DNA from: Leucobacter rhizosphaerae
GTDB taxonomy: Bacteria; Actinomycetota; Actinomycetes; Actinomycetales; Microbacteriaceae
Length of the DNA: 64,000 nucleotides
Direction of reading: 5' to 3'
Assembly (NCBI RefSeq): GCF_022919175.1
Contig: NZ_CP095043.1
Coordinates: forward strand, 2,108,001-2,172,000
Position numbers and translations under genes: made by a program. The notes under the pieces are model-generated. The model was not told where the DNA came from. It ran no database searches and saw nothing but the letters and a program-made list of their open reading frames with translations. Positions 1 through 8,617 of the stretch are shown in pieces. How positions within the stretch are numbered: the first letter of the stretch is position 1; each line of letters starts with the position of its first letter.

Positions 1-180
1 TCGCAGCACCTCGCGAAGCTGAAGGGCGGTCGCCTGGTCGTCGCCCGGCGCGAGGGCACCTCGATCAAGTACCGCCTGTGCGGGGAGCACGTCTCGCTGC
101 TCGTCGAGAACCTGCTCCAGCACACCGAGCACGAGCTCTTCAGCGAACCCCCGCACCACAGCGGCGCGCGCAGCGCGTAG
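1..180 (+). CDS. ArsR-family transcriptional regulator, 3' end only
   Basis: The window opens inside this gene; 59 codons and a TAG stop remain. The visible part begins in the recognition helix (SQHLAKLK) and continues through the wing (RREGTSIKYRL) to a short helical tail, the pattern of ArsR/SmtB winged-helix repressors such as metal or redox sensors. The metal-binding part, if any, is upstream, so the ligand cannot be inferred. It converges on the SDR gene with only 3 bases between the stop codons, so transcripts from both sides must run into each other unless terminated by an element I could not see. Confidence 0.8.
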   Translation, partial: SQHLAKLKGGRLVVARREGTSIKYRLCGEHVSLLVENLLQHTEHELFSEPPHHSGARSA

Positions 181-183
181 CGG

Positions 184-942
184 TCACGGCCCGAGCCGCA
201 GGGCGCCGTCCATGCGGATCGTCTCACCGTTCAGATAGTCGTGCTCCGCGATCATGAGCACGAGACGGGCGAACTCCTCGGGGGTCGCCGCGCGCGCGGG
301 GAACGGCACCTCGGCCCCGAGCGTGCCGGCGACCTCGGGGCCGAGTGACGCGAGCAGCGGGGTGTTCACGATCCCCGGCGCGATCGTGTTCACCCGGATC
401 CCCGCGCGCGCGAGATCGCGGGCCGCGGCGAGCGTCAGCGCCACGATGCCGCCCTTCGACGCGGCGTAGGCCGCCTGACCGATCTGGCCCTCGAACGCCG
501 CGATCGAGGCGGTGTTGACGATCACCCCGCGCTGCCCGTCGTGGTCGACGGGCGCGGTCTCTGCCATGACCTCGCTCACGAGCCGCAGCACGTTGAAGGT
601 GCCCGTGAGATTGACGTCGACGACCCTCCGGAAGAGCTCGAGGTCGTGGACACCGCGCGACGACAGGATGCGCCGAGCCGGAGCGATGCCGGCGCAGTTC
701 ACCACCGTGCGGAGCGGCCGTTCGGGGTCGAGCGCGGCGAGTGCGTCGGCGACGTCGTCGGCAGAGGTCACATCCGCGGCGACGGTGGTCACCCCGGCCC
801 GCGGATCCCGCACCGCGTCCACGGCGTCCGAGAGGTCGATCCCGAGCACGTGCGCGCCGCGATCCACCAGCGCCGCCACGACGGCGGCCCCGAGTCCGGA
901 GGCGGCGCCCGTCACGACCGCCGCGGTCCCGTGCAGTTCCAT
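184..942 (-). CDS. SDR-family dehydrogenase, 3-hydroxyacyl-CoA dehydrogenase type II-like
   Basis: A 252-residue classical short-chain dehydrogenase/reductase. The NAD(P)-binding TGAASGLG lies at residues 11-18, the NNAG-equivalent is NCAG at 82-85, and the catalytic residues are N111, S146, Y159 and K163 (YAASK). The overall pattern, including the APGIVNTPLL stretch and the C-terminal GETIRMDGALRL, is closest to type II 3-hydroxyacyl-CoA/17-beta-hydroxysteroid dehydrogenases. It is the last gene of a reverse-strand series that starts with a GntP permease and follows the DeoR regulator by 48 bases, with its own GGAGG ribosome site before the ATG. It may oxidise a sugar acid or a hydroxyacyl-CoA; the context and the family point different ways. 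Confidence 0.85.
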   Translation of the reverse strand: MELHGTAAVVTGAASGLGAAVVAALVDRGAHVLGIDLSDAVDAVRDPRAGVTTVAADVTSADDVADALAALDPERPLRTVVNCAGIAPARRILSSRGVHDLELFRRVVDVNLTGTFNVLRLVSEVMAETAPVDHDGQRGVIVNTASIAAFEGQIGQAAYAASKGGIVALTLAAARDLARAGIRVNTIAPGIVNTPLLASLGPEVAGTLGAEVPFPARAATPEEFARLVLMIAEHDYLNGETIRMDGALRLGP

Positions 943-990
943 GAGAGCCTCCTTGCTCGCTGTTCCCGTTCCCCGCGATCCGGGATCGCC

Positions 991-1779
991 TCAGACGGTC
1001 TCGACCCGCCACCCCGCGTCGCGGAACGCCGAGATGCGCTCCTCGCTCGCACCGCGATCCGTCACGAGTCCGCACCCCGGCCCCATGGGCGCCCAGTGCG
1101 AGAAGGGCGGTTCGCGGTCGAACTTGCTCGAGTGCACGAGCAGCCAGGTCTCCCGCGCGTTCCGCGACATGAGCTCCTTGACCGCGGCCTGATCGATCTC
1201 GGGGCAGTTGATGCCGCGCACCGGATCCACCGCCTCGGCGCCCAGGTACCCGATGTCCGCGGTCACCCGCTCGAGCGCCTGGAGGGTCAGCAGCCCCACG
1301 ATGGACTCGCTCGGACGCCGGAGCCGCCCGCCGAGCACGAGCACCTCGGCCCGCGCATCCGCGAGCTCGAGGATCGAGCTCAGCCCGTTGGTCACGAGCA
1401 GCAGGTCCTCCCGCTCGCCGAGCAGCGCCGCGAGCTCCGCGACCGTGGTGCCCGAGTCCAGCATCACCGTCGACCCGGGCTGCACCCGGTCCGCCGCCCA
1501 GCGCGCGAGGTCCCGCTTCTCGCCGAGATGCTCCGTCGACTTCTCCCGCCAGGAACGGTCCAGGCGGCCGGTATCGATCGCGCCGCCGTACGTGCGCGCG
1601 ACCCGGTGAGTGCCTTCGAGGTGCGCGAGATCGCGGCGGACGGTGGCGACCGAGACGTCGAGTTCGCGCGCCAGATCCTGCACGCTCACGCCGCCACGCT
1701 CATCGAGCAGCCCGAGGAGCCGCTCGCGGCGCTGGACCGTGTGCTGGTACTCGCCTCGGCGCGCAGATTCGCCGGCCAT
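991..1779 (-). CDS. DeoR/GlpR-family transcriptional regulator
   Basis: 262 residues. An N-terminal DeoR winged helix at about residues 18-70 (GVSVQDLARELDVSVATVRR, then RTYGGAI) is followed by the DeoR C-terminal sensor fold with an LDSGTTVAELA loop, which in this family binds phosphorylated sugars. It lies between the pdxA2-like gene (64-base gap) and the SDR gene, so it is very likely the local repressor of the C4-acid operon, with a phosphorylated intermediate as a possible effector. A palindrome upstream of the first operon gene (5767-5789) is the candidate operator. The start ATG is preceded by a GAAGG-type ribosome site. Confidence 0.88.
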   Translation of the reverse strand: MAGESARRGEYQHTVQRRERLLGLLDERGGVSVQDLARELDVSVATVRRDLAHLEGTHRVARTYGGAIDTGRLDRSWREKSTEHLGEKRDLARWAADRVQPGSTVMLDSGTTVAELAALLGEREDLLLVTNGLSSILELADARAEVLVLGGRLRRPSESIVGLLTLQALERVTADIGYLGAEAVDPVRGINCPEIDQAAVKELMSRNARETWLLVHSSKFDREPPFSHWAPMGPGCGLVTDRGASEERISAFRDAGWRVETV

Positions 1780-1843
1780 CGCGTTCCGCCTTCCCGGAGC
1801 GGGCCACCCCGCAACGCCCCCAGCGTATCGGACCCCGGGTCGG

Positions 1844-2899
1844 TCAGCTCCCGGCGGCGGCCTCGCGCTCGAAGTCGGCCCGGATCCGGTCCGCGAACGG
1901 CGCGAACTCCGCTCCGGCGAGGTACGCCGAGCGCATCGTCCCGGGATCGGCGATCGCCTGACCCGCGATGTCGAAGGCCGTGCCGTGATCGACCGAGGTG
2001 CGCAGGATCGGCAGCCCCACCGTCACCGAGATGGTGCCGTTGAAGTCGATCGTCTTCGCCGGAATGTGGCCCTGATCGTGGAACTGGGAGAGCACGCCGT
2101 CGTAGCGATCGGTGAAGAGCTGGTGGAAGACCGAGTCGGCGGGGATCGGGCCGACGACGTTGTGCCCGCGCTCCCGCATGATCTCGACGGCGGGCCGGAT
2201 GAAGTCGATCTCCTCGGTGCCGAACTTGCCGTTCTCGCCGCCGTGCGGGTTGATCGCGGCGACCGCGAGACGCGGCTCGTCGGTGCCGTAGACGCGGAGC
2301 GCGCGGATCGCCTCGTCGATGGCGGTCACCTCGAGGTCGACACTGATCTTCTCGAGCGCGCCGCGCAGCGACACGTGCCGCGTCGCGAAGAAGATCTTCT
2401 TGCCACGCGCCACGAACATCGTGTTGGAGCGCTCGGCGTTCGCGAGCTCGGCGAGCATCTCGGTGTGGCCGAGGTGCGTGCTGCCCGTCGCCCACACCGC
2501 CTCCTTGTGGATCGGCGCCGTGACGATCCCCGCGACCTGCCCGGCGAGCGCCGCGGCCGTGGCGACCTCGATGGCGCGCACCGCGGCGGCACCGGCACGC
2601 GCGGAGACGACGCCCCACTCGACCGGCTCGTCACCCAGCACGCCCGTGTCGAAGACGTCGATGACGCCGGCAGCCTCGGCGGGGAGATCCTCCCAGGTGT
2701 CGACGATCCGCACCTCGGCCTCGCGCCCGAGCACGTCGAGCGCCGCGCGGATCGCGACCGCGTCGCCCACGACGACGGCACGTGCCGGCCCGTCGGGTCC
2801 CGCCTCCTGCAGCACCGTCTGCACGGTGATCTCGGGTCCGATGCCCGCGGGGTCTCCCACGGTGAGGGCGAGGATGTGTCGGGTCAAGGTGTGCTCCAT
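1844..2899 (-). CDS. pdxA2: 4-phosphothreonate/4-hydroxythreonine-4-phosphate dehydrogenase, PdxA2 type
   Basis: 351 residues of the PdxA family, with the signature TVGDPAGIGPEI near residue 12, metal-binding histidines in TGSTHLGHTEML and NPHGGENG, and FHDQGHIPAKT near the C-terminus. PdxA proper makes pyridoxine precursors, but next to a DUF1537 kinase and a GntP permease the known role of PdxA2 is oxidative decarboxylation of 4-phospho-D-threonate (or 4-phospho-erythronate) to dihydroxyacetone phosphate, CO2 and NADH. It follows the kinase after 73 bases. The assignment to PdxA2 instead of PdxA rests on context; no other vitamin B6 gene is nearby. Confidence 0.85.
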   Translation of the reverse strand: MEHTLTRHILALTVGDPAGIGPEITVQTVLQEAGPDGPARAVVVGDAVAIRAALDVLGREAEVRIVDTWEDLPAEAAGVIDVFDTGVLGDEPVEWGVVSARAGAAAVRAIEVATAAALAGQVAGIVTAPIHKEAVWATGSTHLGHTEMLAELANAERSNTMFVARGKKIFFATRHVSLRGALEKISVDLEVTAIDEAIRALRVYGTDEPRLAVAAINPHGGENGKFGTEEIDFIRPAVEIMRERGHNVVGPIPADSVFHQLFTDRYDGVLSQFHDQGHIPAKTIDFNGTISVTVGLPILRTSVDHGTAFDIAGQAIADPGTMRSAYLAGAEFAPFADRIRADFEREAAAGS

Positions 2900-2972
2900 T
2901 CGTGCGGGTGTTCGTGGGGCCCGGTTGGCGTCGGGCTGCGTCGTCTGGTGGGGGCGTGGCGTCCGGCGGACG

Positions 2973-4286
2973 TCAGGCAGGGGTCTCGAAGCGGCTCTCC
3001 GCCAGCGCGCGCAGCTGGTTCATGCAGGCCTCGGCGGTGACCTCGGTCCCGATGAGCCCGCCCTTCGTGACCACGGGGAGTCCGTCGAGCGCGCCGCCGA
3101 TCACCCGGCCGTAGACGGCGAGCGGGATCACCTCGCCGACGACCTCGAAGGCCTGGATCTGTGCGATGTCGAGGATCGCGGCGGTGATGTCGCCCCCGCT
3201 GCTGTACAGGCCGGAGACGGGCACGCGCTCGACAGCGCGCAGCAGCACCTCGGCGAGCAGCTCCGGGAGCCGCTCCCGGCCCGCTGCGGAGAGGTACCCG
3301 CCCGTCGCGGGCGGCTGCACGCGCACCAGCACCTGCTGAGGGAACGCGACCGACGTCAGCGCGCCTTCGATCCGCTCGCTCAGCGCCGCGACGGGATCCG
3401 CGGGTGCTTCCGAGCCCGCACGTTCCCCCGCGAGTTCCAGCGCATCGACCTCGACGACGGTGACGAGCTCGCTCCGCGCGAGGTAGTCGGCCTGCGCGAT
3501 CGACAGCTCCGTCACGCTCCCGAGCAGCGCGACGAGCGGCGGCTCCTCGGCGCGCGCGCTGCCGAGTCCGGCTGCCTGCGCGAGCAGCGCACCGAAGGGG
3601 CCCGGATCGACGGTCACCCAGCGGATGCCGGTCTGCTCCGACACCGCCGCAGCGGCGGCCGCGATCGCCTCGATGTGGTGATCGTCGGTGGCATCGCAGA
3701 TGAGCAGATCCTCGTCGCCCGCCGCGAGCTGGTCGGCCAGTTGCTCACCGACGACGTGGCGCAACGAGAGGTGACGCGTCGTGAGCGCCGACTGCTGCCC
3801 GACGATCTCCGCGACCACCGAGGTGGTCATCGGGTTGTGCACGTCGTCGCGCAACTCCGTGCGCTCGAGCGGCTTGCCGTTGAGGAGTTGCACGCCGTCG
3901 ACGGTCGTCCGCCCCGAAGTGGGGAACGCCGGGACGAGCAGCGCGCGGACCCGATCCCCGGGGTGCGCCGCACGTACGGCGGTCAGCGCCGCCTCGAGCT
4001 CGGCGCCGATGTTGCCCCGGAGGGTCGTGTCGATGCGCTTGACCACGAGCGCGCTGCCCGGGCTCCGCCGGATCGCCGTGGCGACCCGTTCCGCGGCTTC
4101 CTCGTGCGGCAGGTGCCGGCTGTCCGTCGTCACGATGAGCGCGTCGAACCCCGGCAGGCCACCGGTGAGACCGCTCCAGGTCACGGTCGCGGAGCGGAGG
4201 CCCGCTCGCGCGAACCGGGCGCCCGCGGCGTTCGCGCCGGTCAGGTCATCGGCGATCACCAGTACCGGATTGGAGAAGGAGGTCAT
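2973..4286 (-). CDS. dtnK: Four-carbon acid sugar kinase, DUF1537 family
   Basis: 437 residues. The N-terminal sugar-acid-binding half starts with VLVIADDLTGANAAGARFA, and the C-terminal nucleotide-binding half carries GLYSSGGDITAAIL and a late KGGLIG loop. This is the two-domain layout of DUF1537 kinases, which phosphorylate D-threonate, D-erythronate or related C4 acids at O4. I place the start at the ATG at 4286, not at an upstream in-frame codon inside the permease gene, because the family begins at this point and the gene then follows the permease stop after 8 bases. Product passes to the PdxA2-type enzyme. Whether the substrate is threonate or erythronate cannot be read from sequence alone. 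Confidence 0.88.
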   Translation of the reverse strand: MTSFSNPVLVIADDLTGANAAGARFARAGLRSATVTWSGLTGGLPGFDALIVTTDSRHLPHEEAAERVATAIRRSPGSALVVKRIDTTLRGNIGAELEAALTAVRAAHPGDRVRALLVPAFPTSGRTTVDGVQLLNGKPLERTELRDDVHNPMTTSVVAEIVGQQSALTTRHLSLRHVVGEQLADQLAAGDEDLLICDATDDHHIEAIAAAAAAVSEQTGIRWVTVDPGPFGALLAQAAGLGSARAEEPPLVALLGSVTELSIAQADYLARSELVTVVEVDALELAGERAGSEAPADPVAALSERIEGALTSVAFPQQVLVRVQPPATGGYLSAAGRERLPELLAEVLLRAVERVPVSGLYSSGGDITAAILDIAQIQAFEVVGEVIPLAVYGRVIGGALDGLPVVTKGGLIGTEVTAEACMNQLRALAESRFETPA

Positions 4287-4294
4287 GTGCGCCA

Positions 4295-5623
4295 CTACCC
4301 GACGATCGCCCAGAGGATGAAGAGGAGCGGGATCGTCGCCGCCCAGATGGTGGTGGTCATACCGCTCCATGCTTTCATGGCGTTCACGCCGGAGAGGCCC
4401 GCGAACTTCGTGACCACCCAGAAGAACGAGTCGTTGAACTGCGAGAGCACGAAGGCGCCGCAGGCCGCTGCCATGGCAGCGAGCACTGGGTTCAGGCCGC
4501 CGTCCTGCACGAGCGGCACGGCGAGCGTTGCCGCGGTGATCATCGCGACGGTGCCGGAGCCCTGGGCGATGCGGAGCACACTCGCGATCACGAAGGGGAT
4601 GAGGAAGAGCGGCAGCGGGAGCATCCCGACGCCGTCGGCCAGGTTCTTGCCGACCCCGGACTGCGTGAGCACGTTCGCAAAGGCGCCACCGGCACCGGTG
4701 ATGAAGATGATGAGGCCGCCCGAGGCCGCCGCCTGTCCGAGCCAGCCGACCACGGTCTTGCGGTCGGTGCGGCGCTGCGGCAACAGGTAGGCGCCGATGA
4801 TGAGGCCGATGAGGAGCGCGATGGCGGGTGCGCCGAGGAAGCCGGCGATGGCCTGCACCGGGGAGTCCGGGATGAGCGCCTTCGTCACAGTGTTGCCGAT
4901 GATGAGCAGGATCGGCACGAGCAGCGGGATCGCCGCGCGACCGGCGCTGATGACGGGGCGCGTGTCGGCCTCCGCCTCCTCATCGGCGAACATGGTGTGA
5001 TCGCGGAACGGCTCGAGGCGCTTGCCCATGATGCGGGCGTAGGTCAGCACGACGGGGATCAGCACGAGGATGAACGGGATGCCCACGAGGAACATGACGC
5101 CGAGGTCCACGCCGAGGAGGCCCGCGACGGCCAGCGGGCCGGGGGTCGGCGGCACGAGCGTGTGGCTCAGCACGAGACCACCGGCGAGGGCGAGCGAGAG
5201 CCCGACGACCGGCTGCTGCGCCTTGCGGGCGAGCGAACGGGCGAGGGGGTGCAGCATGACGTAGCCGCTGTCGCAGAACACCGGGATCGAGACGACGGCT
5301 CCGGTGGCGGTCATCGCAACACGCTCGCGCCCCTTGCCGAAGAGCTTGATGAAGGATCTGGCGAGCGCGTCGGCGCCGCCCGTCACCTCCAGCAGTTTGC
5401 CGAGCGACACCCCGAGACCGATCACGATGCCGATGCTCGCGAGGGTGTTGCCGAAACCCGCGGTCATCATGTCGACGAGTTCGAGCGGCGCAACGCCCGC
5501 GATGACACCCGTGACGATCGCGCCGAGCAGCAGTGCCGGGAAGGCGTCGAGGCGGGTGAGCAGAATGATGAGAATGACCGTCGCCACCCCGCCGAGCAGG
5601 GCTACGAGCAATTGAAGGTCCAC
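4295..5623 (-). CDS. GntP-family gluconate/sugar-acid permease
   Basis: 442 residues, almost entirely hydrophobic, with about 12 predicted membrane segments. GntP-family landmarks are VSIPVFCDSGYVMLHPLA near residue 115, LVPPTPGPLAVAG near 155, and the C-terminal SQFNDSFFWVVTKFAGL motif. GntP carriers import gluconate and shorter aldonates by proton symport; here the downstream kinase and dehydrogenase point to a C4 acid. It is the first gene of the reverse-strand operon. It starts with GTG, preceded by a clear GGAGG ribosome site 8 bases upstream. The 184-base gap upstream holds the candidate DeoR operator. Confidence 0.92.
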   Translation of the reverse strand: MDLQLLVALLGGVATVILIILLTRLDAFPALLLGAIVTGVIAGVAPLELVDMMTAGFGNTLASIGIVIGLGVSLGKLLEVTGGADALARSFIKLFGKGRERVAMTATGAVVSIPVFCDSGYVMLHPLARSLARKAQQPVVGLSLALAGGLVLSHTLVPPTPGPLAVAGLLGVDLGVMFLVGIPFILVLIPVVLTYARIMGKRLEPFRDHTMFADEEAEADTRPVISAGRAAIPLLVPILLIIGNTVTKALIPDSPVQAIAGFLGAPAIALLIGLIIGAYLLPQRRTDRKTVVGWLGQAAASGGLIIFITGAGGAFANVLTQSGVGKNLADGVGMLPLPLFLIPFVIASVLRIAQGSGTVAMITAATLAVPLVQDGGLNPVLAAMAAACGAFVLSQFNDSFFWVVTKFAGLSGVNAMKAWSGMTTTIWAATIPLLFILWAIVG

Positions 5624-5766
5624 GTCGACCGCCTCCGAATCAGATTAAAGCGCGCAGTTACGAGAGTGTTTCTGAGCGATTACATCACTTTAACCACCGC
5701 GTGCGGGCGTGTCAAAACTGAAGCATCCACTCTATTCGGCCGAGTCAACCTCATCCAGGCGACGCG

Positions 5767-5789
5767 AAAGTGAACGTTTCTGTCACTTT
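5767..5789. promoter_or_regulatory. Candidate DeoR-type operator upstream of the GntP operon
   Basis: A perfect 7-base inverted repeat, AAAGTGA (5767-5773) and TCACTTT (5783-5789), separated by 9 bases. A related half, GTTTCTG followed by TCACTTT, recurs at 5668-5691 closer to the permease start. Both lie in the only intergenic stretch before the first operon gene, where a local DeoR repressor would act. No regulator-specific consensus was available, so the assignment is by symmetry and position. Confidence 0.5.
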
Positions 5790-5807
5790 GACGGAGGTAG
5801 TGGGGCC

Positions 5808-6197
5808 CTACCGCCACCACAGGCTGAGGATGCTCCCCAGCACCGGGAAGGCCAGCACGAACCCCGGCAGGCACAGCACCGCGGCGATGAGCCCCCAGAC
5901 CAGCGTGGCCCGGGATCCCGCGCGGAGCCCCCACACCCCGCCGACGATGCTCATCGGCACCAGCAGCAGACAGGCGATCCACATCACGGTGAGCCAGGTC
6001 AACCCGGCCCAGCTGTTCGAGAAGATCAGGAACCCGATCCAGAACACCACGAGGGCGACGTACGGGATCGACACCAGCGAGGTCGAGGCCCGGCTCTTCC
6101 ACTCCGCCTGCCGGGTCACCTGCCACTCCCCCGGGTGTCCGGGGGTGCCGGAATCTCCGGGAGGTCCGGGGGTACCCGGCGTGCTGCCGTCGCTCAT
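5808..6197 (-). CDS. Uncharacterised membrane protein with a Gly/Pro-rich cytoplasmic N-terminus
   Basis: 129 residues, no family recognised. Residues 1-24 are rich in Gly, Pro, Ser and Thr in a collagen-like rhythm (GTPGPPGDSGTPGHPG). Then come a basic linker and three or four hydrophobic segments between about residues 43 and 125, ending LSLWWR. It follows the E2 gene after 19 bases with a GGAG-type ribosome site and is probably the last cistron of the 2-oxo acid dehydrogenase operon. No catalytic motif is visible, so a role in that pathway is not supported by the protein itself. Confidence 0.6.
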   Translation of the reverse strand: MSDGSTPGTPGPPGDSGTPGHPGEWQVTRQAEWKSRASTSLVSIPYVALVVFWIGFLIFSNSWAGLTWLTVMWIACLLLVPMSIVGGVWGLRAGSRATLVWGLIAAVLCLPGFVLAFPVLGSILSLWWR

Positions 6198-6216
6198 GCG
6201 TCGCTCCGCCCGGAGG

Positions 6217-7557
6217 TCAGTCGAGCAGGAGCGCCGGCTCTTCGAGCACCGACGCGACGTCGGCGACGAAGCGCGAGATCACGTCGCCGTCCACGATCCG
6301 GTGATCGAACGACCCGCCCACGGTGGTCACCATGCGCGGTCGCACCTCACCGTCGACGACCCACGGCTTCTCCTTGATCGTGCCCATCGCCATGATCGCG
6401 CACTCGCCCGGGTTCAGGATCGGGGTGCCGAAGTCCATGCCGAAGACGCCGATGTTCGTGATCGTGATGGTGCCGTTCTGCATCTGCGCGGGCTGCGTAC
6501 GGCCGTCCCGCGCCGTGATCGTGAGCTGCTCGATCGCCTTCGCAAGATCGAGCAGGCTGAGCTCCTGAGCGTCCTTGATGTTCGGCACGATGAGGCCGCG
6601 CGGGGTCGCCGCGGCGATCCCGAGGTTCACGAAGTTGCGCCGGATGATCTCGGTCTCGGTGAACGTGGAGTTGATCTCGGGGTTGCGCCGGATCGCCCAC
6701 AGCATCGCCTTCGCGAAGATCAGCAGGGGCGACACCTTCGTGCCCGCGAAGTCGGTGGAGCTCTTCAGCCGCTTCACGAACTCCATCGTGCGGGTCGCAT
6801 CGACGTCGGTGAAGACGCTGACGTGCGGCGCCTCGTTGGAGCTCGTGACCATCGCCTGGGCGGTCATCTTGCGCACGCCCTTCAGCGGGATCCGCTCCTC
6901 GCGGGCCTCCGACGCCTCCGGGGTGACGATGTTGCGGAACACGCTCGCCTGCGACGCCTGCCGCACGACGTCGTCGCGGAGGATCTCTCCCGCGATCCCG
7001 CTCCCGGACACCGTGGAGAGGTCGACGCCGAGATCCTTCGCGAGCTTCCGGATCGGGGGCTTCGCGATGATCGGGGACGCCTCGGCGACGGGGATCGCGG
7101 CGGCGCCGGATCCCGCCCCGCCCGCCAGCAGCGGCTCCCCGCCGCGCCGGCGGCGCGACTGCGCCGAGCCCGCGGTGCCGTACCCGACGAGCACCGCTCC
7201 ACCCGACTCCTCGTGCTCAACGCTGGCAGCCGCATCGGCCACGGCGTCGCGCGTCTCGTCGGCCACCGGATCGCTCGCGGGCTCGGGAGCGGTCGCGGCG
7301 GCGACATCGTCACCACCCTCGACGGTCACCCGCAGGATCGGGTCGCCGACGGGAACGGTCTGCCCCACCTCGACGAGCACCTCGGCTACGACACCCGTGA
7401 AGGGCGACGGCAGCTCGACGAGCGACTTCGCCGTCTCGATCTCGCAGATCACCTGGTTCAGCGCGACGGTGTCTCCCGCGGCGACGTGCCAGGTGACGAT
7501 CTCGGCCTCGGTCAGTCCCTCGCCGACATCGGGGAGGGGGAAGGTCATCTCGCTCAT
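6217..7557 (-). CDS. bkdC: Branched-chain 2-oxo acid dehydrogenase E2 (dihydrolipoyl acyltransferase)
   Basis: 446 residues. One lipoyl domain at about 1-80, with lipoyl lysine K44 in IETAKSLVE, then an acidic Ala/Pro linker, a peripheral-subunit-binding domain around 160-195 ([21 protein letters not shown]), and the catalytic acyltransferase core with [10 protein letters not shown] near the C-terminus. It transfers the acyl group from E1 to CoA. The start chosen is the ATG at 7557, where the lipoyl fold begins; a longer frame reaching back to 7797 covers the end of the E1 beta gene and is non-homologous. It follows E1 beta by 58 bases. A pyruvate E2 is less likely because of the two-subunit E1 beside it. 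Confidence 0.9.
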   Translation of the reverse strand: MSEMTFPLPDVGEGLTEAEIVTWHVAAGDTVALNQVICEIETAKSLVELPSPFTGVVAEVLVEVGQTVPVGDPILRVTVEGGDDVAAATAPEPASDPVADETRDAVADAAASVEHEESGGAVLVGYGTAGSAQSRRRRGGEPLLAGGAGSGAAAIPVAEASPIIAKPPIRKLAKDLGVDLSTVSGSGIAGEILRDDVVRQASQASVFRNIVTPEASEAREERIPLKGVRKMTAQAMVTSSNEAPHVSVFTDVDATRTMEFVKRLKSSTDFAGTKVSPLLIFAKAMLWAIRRNPEINSTFTETEIIRRNFVNLGIAAATPRGLIVPNIKDAQELSLLDLAKAIEQLTITARDGRTQPAQMQNGTITITNIGVFGMDFGTPILNPGECAIMAMGTIKEKPWVVDGEVRPRMVTTVGGSFDHRIVDGDVISRFVADVASVLEEPALLLD

Positions 7558-7615
7558 GGGTGACTCCAGTGGTCTCGGCGGTGATTCGCTATGCGGGTGC
7601 GGCGGGCGCGGCGGG

Positions 7616-8617
7616 TCAGTAGTGCATCGTTCGGTCGACCGCTTCGAGCACGCGGTCGGCGTCGGGGAGGAAGAGCGGTTCGATGGCGGCGGCGGGGAAC
7701 GGCACGTCGTACCCCGACACCCGCAGCACCGGCGCCTGCAGCGAGTAGAAGGCGCGTTCCGCGACGGTCGCCGCGATCTCACTCCCCACACTCGCATTAC
7801 CCGAGGCCTCCTGCGCGACGACGAGGCGTCCCGTCTTCCGCACCGAGGCGAGCAGCGGCTCGTAGTCGATCGGCGACACGGTGCGCAGGTCGATGACCTC
7901 GATGCTCGTGCCCTCCGCCTGCGCGATCTCCGCGGCCTGGAGCAGCGTGGTCACCATCGCCCCGAATCCCACCACGGTGCAGTCGGTGCCGACGCGCGCG
8001 ACTCGGCTCTGGTGCAGCTCGACGGCCGGCGCCGCGGGATCGACCTCGCCCTTGTGCCAGTACTTCGCCTTCGGCTCGAAGAAGAGCACCGGGTCGTTCG
8101 AGGCGATCGACTGCTGGATCATCCAGTAGGCGTCGTTCGCCGTCGAGGGCGCGACGACGCGCAGCCCCGGGGTGTGCGCGAAGTACGCCTCCGGGCTCTC
8201 CTCGTGGTGCTCGATCGAGTTGATGTGCCCCCCGTAGGGCACGCGGATCACGATCGGCATGTCGACCATGCCGTCGTGCCGCGCGCGGATCTTCGCGAGC
8301 TGCGTGGTGATCTGGTTGAACGCGGGGAAGATGAAGCCGTCGAACTGGATCTCGACGACGGGCCGGTAGCCGCGCAGCGCGAGGCCGATCGCACTCCCGA
8401 CGATGCCGGCCTCGGCGAGCGGGGTGTCGAGCACCCGGGCGGAACCGAACTCGGCCTGCAGCTTGTCGGTGACGCGGAAGACGCCGCCGAGCGGCCCGAT
8501 GTCCTCACCCATGAGCAGCACGCGGTCGTCGGCGGCCATCGCGGTGCGCAGCCCCTCGTTGATGGCCCGCGCGACCGGCAGGGTGGTGCGCTCCGCGAGC
8601 GTCGCGATCTCGGTCAT
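7616..8617 (-). CDS. bkdB: 2-oxoisovalerate dehydrogenase E1 beta subunit
   Basis: 333 residues, the full length for E1 beta. It shows the conserved N-terminal [43 protein letters not shown] and the [19 protein letters not shown] region that contributes to the thiamine diphosphate site, followed by the transketolase C-terminal domain ([22 protein letters not shown] strand order). It pairs with the E1 alpha gene, which it overlaps by 4 bases (ATGA), so the two subunits are translationally coupled. With E2 and a lipoamide dehydrogenase (not in this window) it oxidatively decarboxylates branched 2-oxo acids, supplying primers for iso/anteiso fatty acids or feeding valine, leucine and isoleucine breakdown. 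Confidence 0.9.
   Translation of the reverse strand: MTEIATLAERTTLPVARAINEGLRTAMAADDRVLLMGEDIGPLGGVFRVTDKLQAEFGSARVLDTPLAEAGIVGSAIGLALRGYRPVVEIQFDGFIFPAFNQITTQLAKIRARHDGMVDMPIVIRVPYGGHINSIEHHEESPEAYFAHTPGLRVVAPSTANDAYWMIQQSIASNDPVLFFEPKAKYWHKGEVDPAAPAVELHQSRVARVGTDCTVVGFGAMVTTLLQAAEIAQAEGTSIEVIDLRTVSPIDYEPLLASVRKTGRLVVAQEASGNASVGSEIAATVAERAFYSLQAPVLRVSGYDVPFPAAAIEPLFLPDADRVLEAVDRTMHY

Noticed and set aside
5793..5813. Hairpin GGTAG..CTACC around the stop of the Gly/Pro-rich membrane protein
   Set aside because: Stem interrupted, no U-run on the relevant strand; not convincing as terminator.
7558..7797. N-terminal extension of the E2 protein
   Set aside because: The added 80 residues are Arg/Pro/Ser-rich and overlap the E1 beta gene; the lipoyl domain starts at the ATG at 7557.
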